DNA from: Magnetospirillum sp. 64-120
Lineage (GTDB): Bacteria > Pseudomonadota > Alphaproteobacteria > Rhodospirillales > Magnetospirillaceae
Reading direction: 5' to 3'
Assembly (NCBI GenBank): GCA_001898825.1
Contig: MKVK01000046.1
Span: 186,001 to 250,000 of the forward strand
Length of the DNA stretch: 64,000 bases
Positions 1-8,033 of this stretch are shown here, piece by piece. The first letter of the stretch is position 1. Each line of letters opens with the position of its first letter. The notes below the pieces were generated by a model. The model was not told where the DNA came from, searched no databases, and was given only the letters and a program-made list of their open reading frames with translations. The translations under genes and the position numbers were made by a program.

Positions 1-480
1 AACGACATGACGGGCTCGGACTCCATCGGCTTCTTCCTGGGCAACCTGGACATCCGCGACGGCATGACCCAGCTGGACGGTGACTACCAGCTGTCGTACT
101 GGAGCCAGAACGGCGCCAAGTTCGGCAACTTCGCCGGCGTCTCCATCGGCTCCGACGGCGTCGTCACCGCGTTGTTCGACAACGGCGTCACCCGCCCGGT
201 GTTCCAGGTTCCGGTGGCCACCTTCGTCAACCCCAACGGCATGCAAAGCCTGTCGGGCAACGTCTTCATCGCCACCGACTATTCGGGCGAGCCGACCTTG
301 CGCACCGCCGGTTCCGCCGGCGCCGGCCAGGTCAACGCCTCGTCGCTGGAAGCGTCCACCGTCGACATCGGTGAAGAGTTCACCACCATGATCGTCACCC
401 AGCGCGCCTATTCGGCCGCCGCCAAGATCATCACCACCGCCGACGAAATGCTGGACGAACTGGTCCGCATCAAGCGTTAA
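1..480 (+). CDS. flgE: Flagellar hook protein FlgE, C-terminal part (5' end outside window)
   Basis: This is the last roughly 160 residues of a hook protein; the frame is open from base 1, so the gene begins upstream. The visible part has the FlgE/FlgG-type C-terminus: a Gly-rich segment, then the helix with the QRAYSAAAKIITTADEML signature that packs in the inner core of the hook. FlgE polymerises outside the cell into the universal joint between rod and filament. A strong terminator follows 23 bases after the stop, so this gene ends its own transcript before fliF. A distal-rod protein (FlgG) is unlikely, since flgG is at 39221-40006, but FlgK-like paralogues cannot be excluded from the tail alone. 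Confidence 0.85.
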   Translation, partial: NDMTGSDSIGFFLGNLDIRDGMTQLDGDYQLSYWSQNGAKFGNFAGVSIGSDGVVTALFDNGVTRPVFQVPVATFVNPNGMQSLSGNVFIATDYSGEPTLRTAGSAGAGQVNASSLEASTVDIGEEFTTMIVTQRAYSAAAKIITTADEMLDELVRIKR

Positions 481-502
481 GTTCAACCGCGCAAACTAAG
501 AC

Positions 503-536
503 GACCGGTCCCCAGAACGGGGGCCGGTCTTTTTTT
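503..536 (+). terminator. Rho-independent terminator after flgE
   Basis: An 11-bp stem (GACCGGTCCCC pairing with GGGGGCCGGTC, one T-G wobble) closes a short AGAA-type loop and is followed directly by a run of seven T. It separates flgE from the fliF operon. Confidence 0.9.
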
Positions 537-570
537 GTTTGGGTCGCGCTTCGCGCAAAATCACGCACTC

Positions 571-583
571 GGCAAAGATTGCC
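571..583. promoter_or_regulatory. Possible FlbD-type palindrome upstream of fliF
   Basis: GGCAAAGATTGCC is a GGCA-N5-TGCC palindrome, 37 bp before the fliF start used here. The same pattern occurs twice in front of the flgF sigma-54 promoter. In Caulobacter FlbD binds GGCA/TGCC-type ftr elements and represses fliF. The match is seen; FlbD binding is inferred. Confidence 0.45.
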
Positions 584-588
584 GGGTA

Positions 589-602
589 TTAACCATCCTT
601 AA
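589..602. promoter_or_regulatory. CtrA-like TTAA-N6-TTAA site upstream of fliF
   Basis: TTAACCATCCTTAA resembles the alphaproteobacterial CtrA site TTAA-N7-TTAA, but the spacer is 6 rather than 7, so binding is doubtful. It sits 6 bp downstream of the GGCA-N5-TGCC palindrome and 18 bp before fliF, where Caulobacter fliF carries CtrA control. Confidence 0.3.
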
Positions 603-619
603 AAGCTTGCGGTATTACC

Positions 620-2335
620 TTGCCAAAGTTGGGCAATGTGCCCGCCCTGTTGGCCGGTTGGGATGACGTCGACGTGAACGCCTTTATGCAGATGATGCGT
701 GGCCTTGGCCCCATGCGCCTGGCGGCGATCGCCGGTGTCGGCGTGTCGATCCTGGGGTTCTTCATCTATCTGATGAGCCGGGTCGCCGCGCCGCAGATGG
801 AATTGCTGTACGGCGAGCTGGAGATGGGCGATTCCAAGGCCATCGTCGAAAAGCTGGCCGCCGACAAGGTCCCCTTCGAAGTCCGCAAGGACGGCGCTGA
901 AATCTGGGTGCCCAAGGACAGGAAGAACGAACTGCGCGTGCGCATGGCCGAACAGGCCATGCCGGCGGTGGGCCGCGTCGCCGGCTATGAGCTATTCGAC
1001 AAGCAAGACGCTTTGTCGTCCACCAGTTTCCAGCAAAACATCAATTACGTCCGCGCCCTGGAAGGCGAGCTGAGCCGCACCATCCGTTCCATCGACAAGG
1101 TCAAGGTGGCCCGCGTCCATCTGGTGCTGCCCAAGCGCGAGGCTTTCGCCCGCGAAGCCAACGAACCCAGCGCTTCGGTGATCCTGAAGATGCAAGGGGC
1201 GGCGCGTCTGGACAAGGGTCAGGTGACCGCGATCCAGCACCTGATCGCCGCCGCCGTGCCCAAGATGAAGCCCAACCGCATCTCCATCGTCGACGACAAG
1301 GGGACGCTGCTGGCCAAGGGCTATGACAACGACCAGGAACAGGCCGCCGAAAACGCCGAAAGCCTGAAGATGAACACCGAGGGCCGCTTGGCCCGGACCA
1401 TCGAAGGCATGCTGGAACGCTCGCTCGGCGCGGGGCGCGTCCGCGCCGAAGTCTCGGTGGAAATGGACATGTCGCGCGCGGTCACCACCGAAGAGACCTA
1501 TGACCCGGAAAGTCAGGTGGTGCGCAGCCAGGTCACCGTCAACGAGAACGAGGAAAGCAGCGACGGCGAGCCGCCCAACGTGTCGGTCACCAACAACTTG
1601 CCCGACCCCAACGCCAGCTCGAATTCGTCCAACCGGTCGTCGTCCAAGTCGGGCAAGACCCAGGAAACCACCAATTACGAGATTTCCAAGAAGGTCAAGA
1701 ACACGGTGCGCGAGATGGGCGAGATCCGCCGCATCACCGCCGCCGTGCTGGTGGACGGCGTCTATGACGTGGGTGCCGACGGCAAGAAGACCTATCGCGA
1801 CCGCACCCCGGAAGAACTGGCCAAGCTGGAAGAACTGGTGCGCAACTCCATCGGCTTCGACCGCACCCGCCAGGATCAGGTCAAGGTGGTGTCCATGCAG
1901 TTCGCCGGCGGCGAGGAACAATACGCCGCCGAGGAACCGGGCGAGTTCATCTTCGGCATGCGCCGCGACTTCGTGGAAAAGATCGCGTCCAACCTGGGCC
2001 TGTCCATCGTCGCCATCTTGTTCCTGCTGTTGGTGCTGCGTCCGCTCATCGGCCGCGCCATCGAAAGCATGCAGGGTCAGGTCGGCCCCGACGGCCGTCG
2101 CCTGCTGACCGCCGACGGTTCCGGCGTGCCGCAGCTGGCCGGACCGGGCGCCCCGGCCATGCCCGCCCCCGCACTGGGCGGCGAGGAAGAAGTGATCGCC
2201 GACGAACTGATCGACATCGACAAGGTGGAAGGCCGCGTCAAGGCGTCGTCTATCCGCAAGATCGGCGAAATCGTCGACAAGCATCCGGAAGAGGCTTTGT
2301 CCATCATCCGCAACTGGCTTTACCAGGAAGCCTGA
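620..2335 (+). CDS. fliF: Flagellar MS-ring protein FliF
   Basis: FliF forms the MS-ring in the inner membrane, the base on which the rod, export gate and C-ring assemble. The 571-residue product has an N-terminal membrane helix (about residues 35-55), the periplasmic ring-building domains (for example ALEGELSRTI and the VHLVLP strand), a Ser/Asn-rich low-complexity linker near 320-345, a second helix (LSIVAILFLLLVLRPLIG, about 455-472) and a C-terminal cytoplasmic tail ending IIRNWLYQEA, the FliG-binding segment. The start is uncertain: 620 is TTG without a clear ribosome site; GTG at 638 or 674 would give proteins with the same domains. First gene of the fliF-fliG-fliH block. Confidence 0.95.
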   Translation: MPKLGNVPALLAGWDDVDVNAFMQMMRGLGPMRLAAIAGVGVSILGFFIYLMSRVAAPQMELLYGELEMGDSKAIVEKLAADKVPFEVRKDGAEIWVPKDRKNELRVRMAEQAMPAVGRVAGYELFDKQDALSSTSFQQNINYVRALEGELSRTIRSIDKVKVARVHLVLPKREAFAREANEPSASVILKMQGAARLDKGQVTAIQHLIAAAVPKMKPNRISIVDDKGTLLAKGYDNDQEQAAENAESLKMNTEGRLARTIEGMLERSLGAGRVRAEVSVEMDMSRAVTTEETYDPESQVVRSQVTVNENEESSDGEPPNVSVTNNLPDPNASSNSSNRSSSKSGKTQETTNYEISKKVKNTVREMGEIRRITAAVLVDGVYDVGADGKKTYRDRTPEELAKLEELVRNSIGFDRTRQDQVKVVSMQFAGGEEQYAAEEPGEFIFGMRRDFVEKIASNLGLSIVAILFLLLVLRPLIGRAIESMQGQVGPDGRRLLTADGSGVPQLAGPGAPAMPAPALGGEEEVIADELIDIDKVEGRVKASSIRKIGEIVDKHPEEALSIIRNWLYQEA

Positions 2336-2356
2336 GCCGTTTAGGAGCGCCCCGCC

Positions 2357-3376
2357 ATGGCCCGCGTGAAAGAGGATTACCGCTCGCTGACCGGTCCGCA
2401 GAAAGCCGGCATCATGATGCTGTCCTTGGGCGAGGAACACTCGGTCAAGCTGTTCTCGATGATGGGCGACGACGAGATCAAGGAACTGTCCCAGGTGATG
2501 GCGTCCTTGGGCACGGTGTCGGCTTCCATCGTCGAACGCCTGTTCGTGGAATTCGCCGACCAGCTGTCGTCCACCGGTTCGCTGGTGGGTTCGGTGGACA
2601 CCACTGAACGCCTGCTGATGAAGTCGCTGCCGAAAGATCGCGTGCAGCAGATCCTGGAAGAAATCCGCGGCCCCGCCGGCCGCACCATGTGGGACAAGCT
2701 GGGCAACGTCAACGAACAGGTCCTGGCCAATTACCTGAAGAACGAATACCCGCAGACCGTCGCCGTGGTCATCGCCAAGATCAAGCCCGACCACGCGGCC
2801 CGCGTGCTGTCGATCCTGCCGGAAAACTTCGCCATGGAAGTGGTGATGCGCATGCTGCGCATGGAAGCGGTGCAAAAGGAAGTGCTGGACGGCGTGGAAA
2901 AGACCCTGCGCACCGAGTTCATGACCAACCTTGCCCGCACCCAGCGCCGCGACGCCCACGAAATGATGGCGGACATCTTCAACAATCTGGACCGCAACGC
3001 CGAAAACCGCTTCATGTCGGCGCTGGAAGAGCGCAACCGCGAATCGGCGGAAAAGATCAAGGCGCTGATGTTCACCTTCGAGGATCTGGTGCGCCTGGAC
3101 GCCGCCGGTGTCCAGACCCTGCTGCGTCAGGTGGAAAAGGACAAGCTGGCCCTGGCGCTCAAGGGGGCCAGCGACGCCATCAAGGACCTGTTCTTCAAGA
3201 ACATGTCCGAACGTGCCGGCAAGATGCTGCGCGAAGACATGGAAGCCCAGGGCCCTGTCCGTCTGCGCGACGTGGACCAGGCCCAGGCGCTTATCGTGGT
3301 CATGGCCAAGGAACTGGCGGCGTCCGGTCAGCTGGTCATTTCCGAAGGCCGCGAAGAAGACGAGCTGGTGTACTAA
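2357..3376 (+). CDS. fliG: Flagellar motor switch protein FliG
   Basis: FliG couples the MS-ring to the C-ring and contacts the stator through its C-terminal domain. The 339-residue length is normal. It opens with the N-terminal FliF-binding helices ([20 protein letters not shown]), has the middle-domain region that includes [14 protein letters not shown], the usual EHPQT-like element here written EYPQT, and ends with the charged torque domain carrying [21 protein letters not shown]. The start has an AGGAG ribosome site about 11 bases upstream. It follows fliF by 21 bp and precedes fliH by 3 bp, so the three are almost certainly co-transcribed. Confidence 0.97.
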   Translation: MARVKEDYRSLTGPQKAGIMMLSLGEEHSVKLFSMMGDDEIKELSQVMASLGTVSASIVERLFVEFADQLSSTGSLVGSVDTTERLLMKSLPKDRVQQILEEIRGPAGRTMWDKLGNVNEQVLANYLKNEYPQTVAVVIAKIKPDHAARVLSILPENFAMEVVMRMLRMEAVQKEVLDGVEKTLRTEFMTNLARTQRRDAHEMMADIFNNLDRNAENRFMSALEERNRESAEKIKALMFTFEDLVRLDAAGVQTLLRQVEKDKLALALKGASDAIKDLFFKNMSERAGKMLREDMEAQGPVRLRDVDQAQALIVVMAKELAASGQLVISEGREEDELVY

Positions 3377-3379
3377 GCC

Positions 3380-4060
3380 ATGGCCGAACGCAAATACATG
3401 TTCGACCTGGATTTCGACCGCCCGCACCCCGAGAAGCCGGCGCCCGAGGCGGTCGACGTCGAGGCCGAGCCCGAGCCCGAGCCGGAACCGCCGCCGCCCA
3501 TGTTCTCGGAAGAAGAATTGCTGCTGACGCGTGAGGCGGCCTATGCCGAAGGCCACGAGGCCGGCATGGCCGAGGCCTCGGCCGCCACCGAACGGGCCTT
3601 GGCGGTGGCGGTGTCCACCCTGACCCAGCAGATGGAACAGGTGCACCGCCAGCAGGAAGAAGCCAACGACGCCAACGCGCGGGCCGCAGTAAGGGTCGCC
3701 ATGTCGATCCTGAAGAAGATGCTGCCCGCCGCCTGCGAGGCCCATGCCTTCGAGGAAGTGACGCGGGTGGTGGAAGAAGTGGTCGGCCACGTTCTGGACG
3801 AACCGCGCATCATCGTGCGTGTCGCCGCCCCCCTGGTGGACGGCGTGCGCGAGCAATTGGAAGCGGTGGTCCAGGGCCGTGGTTTCGAAGGTCGTGTGGT
3901 GGTGCAAGCCGACGACCGTTTGGATTTGGGCGATTGCCGGGTCGAATGGACCGATGGCGGCGCCGAACGGGACCAGGCGCGGCTGATGGCGGATATCGAG
4001 GCCGCAGTGGAACACGCCTTGGCGCCGCCGGAACGCCGGCGGGAAAGTGATGCGGAATAG
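3380..4060 (+). CDS. fliH: Flagellar export regulator FliH
   Basis: FliH is the cytoplasmic regulator that docks the export ATPase FliI to the C-ring. The 226-residue product has an acidic, proline-rich N-terminus with a PEPEPEPEPPPP stretch (about residues 32-42), a Gly/Ala-rich helix with the AYAEGHEAGMAEA pattern typical of FliH, a predicted coiled coil, and a C-terminal V-ATPase-E-like domain. The call rests on this layout and on position directly after fliG; FliH sequences are poorly conserved. No fliI is present in the window. The next gene, fliN, is 106 bp away across a dispersed repeat. Confidence 0.85.
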   Translation: MAERKYMFDLDFDRPHPEKPAPEAVDVEAEPEPEPEPPPPMFSEEELLLTREAAYAEGHEAGMAEASAATERALAVAVSTLTQQMEQVHRQQEEANDANARAAVRVAMSILKKMLPAACEAHAFEEVTRVVEEVVGHVLDEPRIIVRVAAPLVDGVREQLEAVVQGRGFEGRVVVQADDRLDLGDCRVEWTDGGAERDQARLMADIEAAVEHALAPPERRRESDAE

Positions 4061-4088
4061 CGCGGTTTCACGCATGTGAAAACGCGCC

Positions 4089-4124
4089 AAGCCCGAGCGG
4101 CGCTTGAGCGGCCCGGCACGGGCT
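4089..4124 (+). repeat. Dispersed intergenic repeat, copy 1
   Basis: A 36-base imperfect palindrome bounded by AGCCCG and CGGGCT, with internal TGAGCGG and CCCGGCACGGGC. It lies 28 bp after the fliH stop. Related copies are at 16600-16636, 16675-16712, 27732-27766 and 44646-44682. Confidence 0.7.
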
Positions 4125-4166
4125 ACGTGGGAATAGACCGGGAATCCCGGTTTCGGAGGGTAGGAC

Positions 4167-4490
4167 ATGGCCGATTTCGAACTGAACGACTTCAATCCTG
4201 AAAGCGACAGCCGCGCCCAGGAATTGGTGGAAGGGCCGCGCTCGGCCCGCGACCTGGAAGCCGTCTACGACATCCCGGTCCAGGTTTCGGCCGTGCTGGG
4301 CAAGGCCAACATGCAGGTCAACCAGTTGCTGAAGCTGGGACGCGGTGCGGTGGTGGAACTGGACCGCAAGGTGGGTGAAGCCATCGACATCTACGTCAAC
4401 AACCGCCTGGTCGCCCGTGGCGAGGTGGTGGTGGTGGAAGACCGTCTGGGCGTGACCATGACCGAAATCATCAAGACCGACCGCGGCTAA
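4167..4490 (+). CDS. fliN: Flagellar motor switch protein FliN
   Basis: FliN forms the bottom of the C-ring and binds FliH-FliI during export and CheY-P during switching. The 107-residue protein has a short acidic N-terminal tail and a single SpoA/SPOA domain: DIPVQVSAVLGKANM, the hydrophobic LLKLGRGAVVELDR strand pair, and the VARGEVVVVEDRLGV core. Length and domain match short alphaproteobacterial FliN. A GGAGGG-type ribosome site lies 8-13 bases before the ATG. It is followed 12 bp later by flbD, consistent with one transcript. Confidence 0.95.
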   Translation: MADFELNDFNPESDSRAQELVEGPRSARDLEAVYDIPVQVSAVLGKANMQVNQLLKLGRGAVVELDRKVGEAIDIYVNNRLVARGEVVVVEDRLGVTMTEIIKTDRG

Positions 4491-4502
4491 GGGGGGCTGG
4501 TC

Positions 4503-5870
4503 ATGCGACTTTTGATCATCGGCGCCATGGACGGCCAGATCGGCGCCGCCAGTCAGATCGCCATGGCGCGCGGCGCCAAGGTCAGTATTGCCGAGGACGT
4601 GGACCAGGGGCTGGAATTCCTGCGCGGTCAAGGCGCCGACCTGGTCATGGTCGACGTGCGCCGCGACGTGCACCGGCTGATCGAATGCCTGGAAAGCGAA
4701 CGCATCACCTTGCCGGTGATCGCCTGCGGCATCGCGTCTGACGCTTCGGCCGCCGTTCGCGCCATCAAGGCCGGCGCCAAGGAATACATCCCGCTGCCGC
4801 CCGACGCCGAATTGATCGCCGCCGTGCTGGCCGCCGTCACCGACGACAACCATGCCATCGTCTACAAAGACCCGCGCATGACCCAGACCATGAAGCTGGC
4901 CGAACAGGTGGCCGGCTCGCACGCGTCGATCCTGGTTACCGGCGAATCGGGCACCGGCAAGGAACTGATGGCGCGTTTCATCCACAACAAGTCGCCCCGC
5001 GCCAAGGGCCGTTTCGTCGCCGTCAACTGTGCCGCCATCCCGGAAAACCTGCTGGAAAGCGAGTTGTTCGGCCATGAAAAGGGCGCCTTCACCGGCGCCG
5101 TGGCCCGACGCATCGGCAAGTTCGAGGAAGCCAATGGCGGCACGCTGTTGTTGGACGAAATCTCGGAAATGGACATCCGGCTGCAGGCGAAATTGCTGCG
5201 CGCCATCCAGGAACGCGAAATCGACCGCGTCGGCGGCAACCAGCCGGTCAAGGTGGACGTGCGCATCGTCGCCACCTCGAACCGCAACCTGGAAGAATAC
5301 GTGCGCCAGGGCGGCTTTCGCGAAGATCTGTTCTATCGCCTGAACGTGGTCAACCTGGCGCTGCCCAGTTTGCGCGAACGGCCGCTCGACATCCCCATCC
5401 TGGCCGAACACTTCGCCCGCAAATACGCCGACGTCAACGGCGTGCCGCCGCGGCCGCTGACCGCCGAGGCCCGCCAGATGCTGGTCCGCCATGGCTGGCG
5501 CGGCAACGTGCGCGAGCTGGAAAACACCATGCATCGCGCCGTTCTGCTGGCCACCGGCCACGAGATCGGACCCGACGCCATCATGCTGACCGGCGCCCCC
5601 ATGGGCGGCGTCCAGGACCCCATGGTGGCGCAGGTGGCGCAGACCGCCCAATCGGTGGTCGGCGCGTCCACCAACGGCTTGGTGGGCAAGACGGTGGCCG
5701 AGGTCGAGCGCGAGCTGATCATCGACACGCTTTCCCATTGCCTGGGCAACCGCACCCACGCCGCCAACATCCTGGGCATCTCAATCCGGACGTTACGCAA
5801 CAAGTTGAAGCAATATTCCGAGGAAGGGGTGGCGGTGCCGCCCCCGGCCGGCGGCGAACCGGCTTATTGA
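4503..5870 (+). CDS. flbD: Sigma-54-dependent flagellar regulator FlbD
   Basis: FlbD is an enhancer-binding protein that activates sigma-54 flagellar promoters and, in Caulobacter, represses early ones. Domains: a receiver-like N-terminus (1-115) with a possible acceptor Asp51 but without the usual acidic pair near residue 10; the AAA+ domain with Walker A GESGTGKE (147-154), GAFTGA loop for sigma-54 contact (194-199) and Walker B GGTLLLDEI (212-220); and a Fis-type helix-turn-helix near the end (NRTHAANILGISIRTLRNKL). The degenerate receiver is typical of FlbD. Candidate target sites lie in front of fliF and flgF in this window. No cognate histidine kinase is adjacent. Confidence 0.92.
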   Translation: MRLLIIGAMDGQIGAASQIAMARGAKVSIAEDVDQGLEFLRGQGADLVMVDVRRDVHRLIECLESERITLPVIACGIASDASAAVRAIKAGAKEYIPLPPDAELIAAVLAAVTDDNHAIVYKDPRMTQTMKLAEQVAGSHASILVTGESGTGKELMARFIHNKSPRAKGRFVAVNCAAIPENLLESELFGHEKGAFTGAVARRIGKFEEANGGTLLLDEISEMDIRLQAKLLRAIQEREIDRVGGNQPVKVDVRIVATSNRNLEEYVRQGGFREDLFYRLNVVNLALPSLRERPLDIPILAEHFARKYADVNGVPPRPLTAEARQMLVRHGWRGNVRELENTMHRAVLLATGHEIGPDAIMLTGAPMGGVQDPMVAQVAQTAQSVVGASTNGLVGKTVAEVERELIIDTLSHCLGNRTHAANILGISIRTLRNKLKQYSEEGVAVPPPAGGEPAY

Positions 5871-5887
5871 TGGGATGGATGTGACCA

Positions 5888-8014
5888 ATGGCTGACGGAC
5901 CGGCACAAGGCGGCGGCATGGCCGCCATGGGCGAAGCCCGCGCCGCTTGGGGGCGGCTGGCGACAGCTGCCCGGCGTGGCGACGTGGCTTTGGCCATCGG
6001 CGTGGTTTTCGTCCTGGCCGTCCTTATCCTGCCCATGCCGCCGTGGCTGCTGGATCTGGGGCTGGCCTTCTCGCTGACCTTTTCCGTCCTGATCCTGATG
6101 GTCTCGATTTTCATCGAGAAACCATTGCAGTTCAGTTCGTTCCCCACCGTCCTGCTGTTGGCGACGCTGATCCGTCTGGCGCTGAACCTGGCGTCCACCC
6201 GTCTGATCCTGGGCCACGGCCATGAAGGTTTGGAAGGGGCGGGTCAGGTGATCGCCGCCTTCGCCGAATTCATCATGGGCGGCAATTTCGTCATCGGCAT
6301 CATCGTTTTCGCCATCCTGGTGATCGTCAACTTCGTGGTCATCACCAAGGGTTCGGGGCGTATCGCCGAAGTGGCGGCACGCTTCACCCTGGACGGCATG
6401 CCCGGCAAGCAGATGGCCATCGACGCCGACCTGTCCGCCGGCCTGATCGACGAGGACCAGGCCAAGAAACGCCGTTCCGAACTGGAACAGGAAAGCCAGT
6501 TCTTCGGCGCCATGGACGGCGCGTCGAAATTCGTTCGCGGCGATGCCATCGCCGGCCTGTTGATCACCGGCATCAACGTCATCGCCGGCATGATCATCGG
6601 CATGGCCCAGAACGGCCTGTCCTTTTCCCAGGCCGCCGACGTCTACACCAAGCTGACCGCCGGCGACGGTCTGGTCAGCCAGGTCCCGGCGTTGCTGGTG
6701 TCGGTGGCCGCCGGCATGCTGGTGACCAAGGCCGGCGTCCAAGACAGCGTCGACAAGGCGCTGTATGGTCAGTTGGGCGGCTATCCCCGTGCGGTGGGCA
6801 CCGCCGCCGGCCTGATCTTCCTGCTGTCCTTGGTTCCCAACATGCCGTTCCTGCCCTTCGCCCTGTTGGGCGGCGGCATGGCGGCGGGCGCCTATTTCAT
6901 GGATAAGTCGCAGCGCGCCAAGGCCGAACGCGAAGAGGTCGAGGCCCAGGAAATGGCCTTGCAAAGCGCTCCGGTGGCGGAAGAACCCATTTCCACCGCC
7001 CTGCGGATCGATCTGGTGCGTCTGGAATTGGGCTATGGCCTGCTGCAGTTGATCAACAACCCCAAGGGCGTCAAGCTGACCGACCAGATCAAAAGCTTGC
7101 GTCGCGCCATGGCCGGCGAAGTGGGCTTCGTCATGCCGTCGGTGCGCATCCAGGACAACATGCAGCTGCCGGCCAATTCCTATGTCATCTACATCAAGGA
7201 AGTGGAATCCGGGCGTGGCGACCTGCGGCCCAACCAGTTGCTGATCATGGATCCGCGCGGCGACGAGATCACGCTTCCCGGCGAAAAGACCAAAGAGCCC
7301 ACTTTCGGCCTGCCGGCCATGTGGGTGGACCCCACCAATCGTGAAGAAGCGCTGTTCCGCGGCTATACCGTCGTCGATCCGCCGACCGTGATCACCACCC
7401 ACCTGACCGAGGTGATCAAGGACAACATGTCTGAACTGTTGTCCCACGCCGAGACCCAGAAGCTGTTGGACGAGTTGGACAAGGAACACCAGAAGCTGGT
7501 GGGCGAACTGATCCCGGCGCAGATCACCGTCGGCGCGCTGCAACGCGTGCTGCAGAACCTGCTGAACGAGCGCGTCTCCATCCGCGATCTGTCCACCATC
7601 TTGGAAGGTATCGCCGAGGCCTGCGGTCACACCCGCAACGTCACCATGATCACCGAACACGTGCGCTCGCGGTTGGCCCGGCAGATTTCCGACCTCAATA
7701 CCGGACACCAGGGCTTCATCCCGCTGGTCACGTTGTCGCCGGAATGGGAACAGGCCTTCGCCGAGGCCCTGGTCGGCCAGGGCGAGGAAAAGCAGTTGTC
7801 CATGTCGCCGTCCCAGTTGCAGGACTTCATCACCAAGACGCGCCAGACCTTCGAACGCTTCGCCATGCAGGGCGAGACGCCGGTCCTGCTGACCAGCCCC
7901 ATGGTGCGACCCTATGTGCGGTCCATCATCGAACGCTTCCGCCCCATCACCGTGGTGATGAGCCAGGCGGAAATTCACCCGAAGGCCAAAATCAAGACGC
8001 TGGGGCAAATCTGA
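5888..8014 (+). CDS. flhA: Flagellar export gate protein FlhA
   Basis: FlhA is the large membrane component of the flagellar type III export gate. The 708-residue product begins with a cluster of about eight membrane helices (for example VALAIGVVFVLAVLILPMP), contains the FHIPEP signature region (VLLLATLIRLALNLASTRLIL) and the charged FlhA loop, and ends with the cytoplasmic four-subdomain ring that binds chaperone-substrate complexes (LVTLSPEWEQ). Length agrees with the family. It starts 17 bp after flbD and is followed 19 bp later by flhF, so it belongs to the same operon. Confidence 0.97.
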   Translation: MADGPAQGGGMAAMGEARAAWGRLATAARRGDVALAIGVVFVLAVLILPMPPWLLDLGLAFSLTFSVLILMVSIFIEKPLQFSSFPTVLLLATLIRLALNLASTRLILGHGHEGLEGAGQVIAAFAEFIMGGNFVIGIIVFAILVIVNFVVITKGSGRIAEVAARFTLDGMPGKQMAIDADLSAGLIDEDQAKKRRSELEQESQFFGAMDGASKFVRGDAIAGLLITGINVIAGMIIGMAQNGLSFSQAADVYTKLTAGDGLVSQVPALLVSVAAGMLVTKAGVQDSVDKALYGQLGGYPRAVGTAAGLIFLLSLVPNMPFLPFALLGGGMAAGAYFMDKSQRAKAEREEVEAQEMALQSAPVAEEPISTALRIDLVRLELGYGLLQLINNPKGVKLTDQIKSLRRAMAGEVGFVMPSVRIQDNMQLPANSYVIYIKEVESGRGDLRPNQLLIMDPRGDEITLPGEKTKEPTFGLPAMWVDPTNREEALFRGYTVVDPPTVITTHLTEVIKDNMSELLSHAETQKLLDELDKEHQKLVGELIPAQITVGALQRVLQNLLNERVSIRDLSTILEGIAEACGHTRNVTMITEHVRSRLARQISDLNTGHQGFIPLVTLSPEWEQAFAEALVGQGEEKQLSMSPSQLQDFITKTRQTFERFAMQGETPVLLTSPMVRPYVRSIIERFRPITVVMSQAEIHPKAKIKTLGQI

Positions 8015-8033
8015 TGGGGGGCGCGGCTAGGCC

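Noticed and set aside
568-583. Sigma-54 promoter at GGCAAAGATTGC before fliF
   Set aside because: The GG to GC spacing is 8, not 10, so it fails the -24/-12 rule; it is better explained as a palindrome.
992-4195. A 1067-codon open frame on the minus strand over fliF-fliH
   Set aside because: It is antisense to three clearly conserved flagellar genes, is very rich in His/Gly/Asp as expected for an antisense frame of GC-rich DNA, and shows no domain.
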